From Rhizobium ecuadorense (lineage in GTDB: Bacteria; Pseudomonadota; Alphaproteobacteria; Rhizobiales; Rhizobiaceae): 64,000 nt of DNA. Positions 60,536-64,000 of this stretch are shown in pieces. How positions within the stretch are numbered: position 1 is the stretch's first letter; every line of letters begins with the position of its first letter. Location of the stretch: the NCBI RefSeq assembly GCF_001187535.1, contig NZ_LFIO01000207.1:120117-184116 (forward strand), read 5' to 3'. The position numbers and the translations under genes are program-made. Under the pieces are notes generated by a model. It was not told the origin of the DNA, did not search any database, and was given only the letters and a program-made list of their open reading frames with translations.

Positions 60536-63500
60536 ATGCAGACCAATGCAGATGGCGCCGAAAGGGAACGGCTTCTGGCCATTCTCGACTTCTGGCACAA
60601 GATCGAGTTCTTCATTCCCTACGATCTCTCCAGCCGTATCGTCGCAGGTGAAGGGCGAAGTGTCTTCTGGTTGCATGCCAAGACACTCGACGATGACAGT
60701 GCCGGGCTCAGCCGTCCAGCAATCCCCGAGGAGAAGCAGATCACGGGTTTTACCCTGTTCCTCGGCGTTTTCGGCAAATCCGAAATTACGTCTGTCCGCC
60801 AGCACTTCGACCGCGTTGCGGCCGATATCGCCGAATATGAGGATGCTGAACGCGGCGATCTCGATGGCGATACCTGCTTTGCCAGCCTGCAGCTGACGCC
60901 GCTGGGGCAGCCGATTTTCGAAACATTTTCCGTTTCGACGCTTCCATGGGCTCTGGGACGCGTGCGTAAATCGGGGCTCGCCTCGCTCAGCCACGAGGCG
61001 TTTGCCGACAGCAAGCGGCAGCTGACGGAATTGCTTCAGAATTTTCGGGCGCAGCGGCAGCTGAGATCTTCATCCCTCGATGACGATGCCGATCAGCCGC
61101 TCGATGCCAGCGAAATCCTGACGCTGCATGAATTGCTCTGCGATTGGGCGGGCTTTGCCGCGCGTCAGGAGAAGCCCGTCGCCGCCGTTGAAATACGCTA
61201 CAAAGACAGGGCGGAACGGCCTGACGTTCTTTCGTTGCCGCCGCAGCAGGAGGGCCATGCCCCCGATGCCGACGACGAGGAGGATGAGCGCGCAAGTGTC
61301 GAGGAAGAGATCGGCATCCTGAACAGCTTCTTCATCGAGGACATCGAGCGGGCGATGATGCGCGTCAAACACGGCGATATTCCCGAGCCGCTCAGGCGAT
61401 ATCTCACCCCGCTTGCCCCGGAGAGGCGGATCGACCTCTATTCGGAGGATGGGCGGAAGGCGATCGTTCGGGCTCTACACCCCGGAAATCTCAACCGCGG
61501 ACGCTGGCTCAGCGAACCTCATCACGCGATGAGCCTCATGCAGCAGTTCGCGATCAATTCGGCCATCGGCGAGCTTTCGGAAACCGGGCTTTTCTCGGTC
61601 AACGGACCACCGGGGACGGGAAAGACCACCCTGCTTCGCGACATGTTCGCGGAGAATCTCGTTCGGCGCGCCCGCGTGCTCTCCTCCTTGAAGGCGGCGC
61701 GCGATGCCTTTGACGGATCGCCGCGCCGCGCCACCTTCGCAGACCGCAGCACCGCCTCGATATCGGCGCTGATCCCGGCCCTTACCGGTTTCGAAATGGT
61801 CGTCGCCTCCTCCAACAATGCAGCGGTGGAGAATATTTCGCGCGACCTTCCCAAGCGGAGTTCGATTGCCAGGGCGTCTTCACTCGAATATCTGCAGACG
61901 ATCGCACACAAGATCGCTTGCCAAAAAGACAATGGCGCCGCTGTCAAACTTTCCGACGGCGACCGTCCATGGGGGCTGGTCGCCTGTGCGCTCGGCAACG
62001 CCAGGAACCGCCGAGCCTTCAAAGAACGTTTCGCCTTCATGGAAATCGCCGAAAGGCCAAACCCCGGCTGGTCAGGTGCGGCAAAGCCGCAAACCATCTG
62101 GGAATGGCGAGAGGGTTACGAGGGGCCGAGCTTCGCCGAAGCATCGTCGGCCTTTCGTGCCGCCGACGACCGGATTCGCGACAAGATCGGTCAATATGCA
62201 CGCTATGCCGATCTCCGTGACGACATCAGCCTGGCTTCGCAGGATGCATTCTGCGGCGACGCGCTTCAACGGGTCGGGACAGCCGCCGCCGAACTTCGGC
62301 GCGCGCAGGAGCGCTGCGATATGGTGGCGGCCGAAATGCTTCGGATCAGGCAAGGATTGTCGGATCTGAAGGAGGAGGAACAGCTGCTCGACCGCAGCGC
62401 GCCTGCGTGGTGGGAACGAGTGCTGCCCAACACTCCCGCCCGGCAGCATCGGCAGGATGTCGGCGCCAATGCGCGCCGGCAGCTGGACTTGCGCAAGGCG
62501 CTGGCGGACTGCGAGCATCGTCTTACGAAAACCCATGAACCTCAGCTGGAACAGGCTTTGCGGGAACATGAGCGGGCCGAACAGGCACTGCGGTCACGGC
62601 AGAATATCTGGGTGAGGAAAAGAGAGGAACTCGACGGTCTGGGCGAGGTTCTCGGTCATCCCGCCATACCCGGGTCTCTCGCCGATCTCGAGACCGACCG
62701 GTTCCAGATCGGCGGCCTCTGGCATCAGGACGAGCTGGCAGGTCTGCGGTCGGCATTGCTGGAAGCAGCGTTGACGCTGCATCAAGCATGGCTGGCGGAG
62801 GTTGGCAGGAAAGGCCGCGGTTTTGGCGGAAACATCGTCGCCATCAGCAAACTCCTGTCCAACAACAGTCCCGTCGATGACGCGCACATTGCATTGATCT
62901 GGCAGAGCCTTTTCATGATCGTTCCCATCGTCTCGACGACCTTCGCCTCCTTCGCCCGGCAGTTCCGCGGGCTTGAAGCCGGTTCGATCGGCTGGGTCTT
63001 CATCGACGAGGCCGGTCAGGCGGTGCCGCAAGCGGCGGTCGGGGCTTTGCTGCGGGGGCGCCGCGTCATGGCGATCGGCGATCCCCATCAGATCGAACCG
63101 GTCTTTATCCTTCCGAGCACCCTGATCACCGCCGCTTCGGCTCTTTCACCCCACACGGCGGCAGGACAATATTCGCCGAACCGGGCGTCGGTGCAGATGC
63201 TCGCCGATGCCGCCAACCGCTATGGAACGACGGTTCAAAGCGAGGAAGCGGACGGGCTCTGGATCGGCTGCCCTCTCAGGGTGCACCGGCGCTGCATCGA
63301 TCCGATGTTCGGCCTTGCCAACCGGATCGCCTATCAGAACAAGATGGTATTCGGGCTGGATAGTCGCCGCCCGGCCGGCGACGCACCGCCGTTTTATGGC
63401 GACAGCGCCTGGATCGACGTCAGGGGCAGGGTATCGGGCAAACAGACCGTTGCCGAACAGACGGACTTCATCGTCGGCGTCCTCACTGCCACCTATCGCC

Positions 63501-63913
63501 GCGATGGCGCATTGCCGGATCTCTATATCATTTCGCCCTTCAAGGAGATCAAAAACAGCCTGAGGCAGTCTCTGGCCCATGCGTCATGGGTCGATCGCCA
63601 CGGGAATATGCGTTCGCCATCGAAACTGTCACGGTGGCTGCGGGAGCGGATAGGAACGGTGCATACCTTCCAGGGCAAGGAGGAAGACATCGTCTTCATG
63701 GTGCTCGGCGCCGATGCCGAGCATAGCGGGGCGGCGGCCTGGGCGGCATCGAAGCCGAACCTTCTGAATGTGGCGCTGACACGCGCCAAACGCCGCTGCT
63801 ATATCGTCGGCGACCGCACTCTCTGGCAAAGCTTGCCTTACTTCAGGGAGACTGCGAATGCCTTGGAGACGATGCAGGCAGCAGAATTCCTGGCCCGGAA
63901 CGGGCTGGACTGA
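60536..63913 (+). CDS. large UPF1-like superfamily 1 helicase / AAA domain protein
   Basis: Product of 1125 residues. N-terminal 330 residues of no known domain, then Walker A VNGPPGTGKTTLLRDMF at about 355-371. A coiled-coil-rich insert spans about 540-730 (HRLTKTHEPQLEQALREHER). Motif II, FIDEAGQAVPQAAVGALL, lies near 823, and motif III is AIGDPHQIEPVF. C-terminal helicase motifs are GTVHTFQGKEEDIVFMVLGA near 1040 and LLNVALTRAKRRCYIVGD. This is the DNA2/NAM7-like SF1B pattern. No nuclease domain is evident. Possible roles are RNA/DNA repair or phage defence; nothing local decides. The ATG at 60536 is preferred over the TTG at 60512. Confidence 0.9.
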   Translation: MQTNADGAERERLLAILDFWHKIEFFIPYDLSSRIVAGEGRSVFWLHAKTLDDDSAGLSRPAIPEEKQITGFTLFLGVFGKSEITSVRQHFDRVAADIAEYEDAERGDLDGDTCFASLQLTPLGQPIFETFSVSTLPWALGRVRKSGLASLSHEAFADSKRQLTELLQNFRAQRQLRSSSLDDDADQPLDASEILTLHELLCDWAGFAARQEKPVAAVEIRYKDRAERPDVLSLPPQQEGHAPDADDEEDERASVEEEIGILNSFFIEDIERAMMRVKHGDIPEPLRRYLTPLAPERRIDLYSEDGRKAIVRALHPGNLNRGRWLSEPHHAMSLMQQFAINSAIGELSETGLFSVNGPPGTGKTTLLRDMFAENLVRRARVLSSLKAARDAFDGSPRRATFADRSTASISALIPALTGFEMVVASSNNAAVENISRDLPKRSSIARASSLEYLQTIAHKIACQKDNGAAVKLSDGDRPWGLVACALGNARNRRAFKERFAFMEIAERPNPGWSGAAKPQTIWEWREGYEGPSFAEASSAFRAADDRIRDKIGQYARYADLRDDISLASQDAFCGDALQRVGTAAAELRRAQERCDMVAAEMLRIRQGLSDLKEEEQLLDRSAPAWWERVLPNTPARQHRQDVGANARRQLDLRKALADCEHRLTKTHEPQLEQALREHERAEQALRSRQNIWVRKREELDGLGEVLGHPAIPGSLADLETDRFQIGGLWHQDELAGLRSALLEAALTLHQAWLAEVGRKGRGFGGNIVAISKLLSNNSPVDDAHIALIWQSLFMIVPIVSTTFASFARQFRGLEAGSIGWVFIDEAGQAVPQAAVGALLRGRRVMAIGDPHQIEPVFILPSTLITAASALSPHTAAGQYSPNRASVQMLADAANRYGTTVQSEEADGLWIGCPLRVHRRCIDPMFGLANRIAYQNKMVFGLDSRRPAGDAPPFYGDSAWIDVRGRVSGKQTVAEQTDFIVGVLTATYRRDGALPDLYIISPFKEIKNSLRQSLAHASWVDRHGNMRSPSKLSRWLRERIGTVHTFQGKEEDIVFMVLGADAEHSGAAAWAASKPNLLNVALTRAKRRCYIVGDRTLWQSLPYFRETANALETMQAAEFLARNGLD

Positions 63914-63955
63914 AGCTGCGCGCGCTGAGTTCTATCCCGACCACGGTCCAGAAAC

Positions 63956-63986
63956 GCAAAAACCCGCCGAGAGGCGGGTTTTTTGC
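63956..63986 (+). terminator. rho-independent terminator after the helicase gene
   Basis: AACCCGCC / GGCGGGTT stem with loop GAGA, extended by A5/T6 arms and followed by the T tract, about 45 bases after the stop at 63913. Confidence 0.88.
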
Positions 63987-64000
63987 GGAAGTAAAGATTG

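Overview
The window looks like chromosome of a fast-growing Rhizobiales bacterium, most like the Rhizobium leguminosarum/etli group. Support comes from GC-rich codon use, a cmk-rpsA pair beside a TIGR02300 (FYDLN) gene, rhizobial palindromic intergenic repeats, many ABC sugar-uptake and Gfo/Idh/MocA genes, and several small proteins with a rhizobial look. This assignment comes from reading the sequence alone, without a database search.

Layout. (1) 1-7.1 kb: a SulP permease cut by the window edge, a yiaW-yiaV membrane fusion pair, a DUF3300/DUF2950 envelope pair, a CYTH protein and small unknowns. (2) 7.3-16.5 kb: a membrane-anchored TPR protein, a GIY-YIG protein, tRNA-Ala(GGC), the cmk-rpsA core, a low-complexity acidic protein, a short RNase D and a MerR-XRE-cupin fusion regulator. 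(3) 16.6-19.8 kb: gabT-gabD and slyX. (4) 19.75-20.1 kb: a 356-bp element bounded by near-perfect 33-bp inverted repeats with nested palindromes. (5) 20.3-23.2 kb: uxaC-uxuB for hexuronate use. (6) 23.4-26.8 kb: a sarcosine/dimethylglycine-dehydrogenase-like flavoenzyme with a choline-kinase-like phosphotransferase.

(7) 26.9-43.1 kb is a large sugar-derivative catabolic region. It holds a complete ABC importer with an embedded oxidoreductase, a TetR regulator, a four-gene operon (Gfo/Idh/MocA, DUF993, TIM-barrel isomerase/epimerase, Gfo/Idh/MocA), a LacI/DUF2264/2-hydroxyacid dehydrogenase operon and an orphan solute-binding protein. Related near-palindromic sites lie in the promoters of uxaC-uxuB, the ABC operon and the oxidoreductase operon, which suggests one regulon, probably under the TetR protein. 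The enzyme set resembles 3-keto-glycoside pathways (compare E. coli ycjQRS).

(8) 43.2-48.6 kb is a polysaccharide operon: UDP-xylose synthase-like, UDP-glucose 4-epimerase, a cellulose-synthase-like GT2, a DUF995 protein and a GH26/mannanase-like hydrolase. (9) 49.4-60.4 kb, behind AT-rich intergenic DNA, holds a LuxR regulator with an atypical receiver and a type I secretion locus. That locus has two very acidic, repetitive, non-classical putative substrates, an ABC exporter with a 200-residue disordered N-terminus, an HlyD adaptor, a small unknown and a CelD/BcsL-type acetyltransferase-TPR fusion. Regions 8 and 9 together are the best candidate for an undescribed surface-matrix system. (10) 60.5-63.9 kb: a large UPF1-like SF1 helicase ending at a strong terminator.
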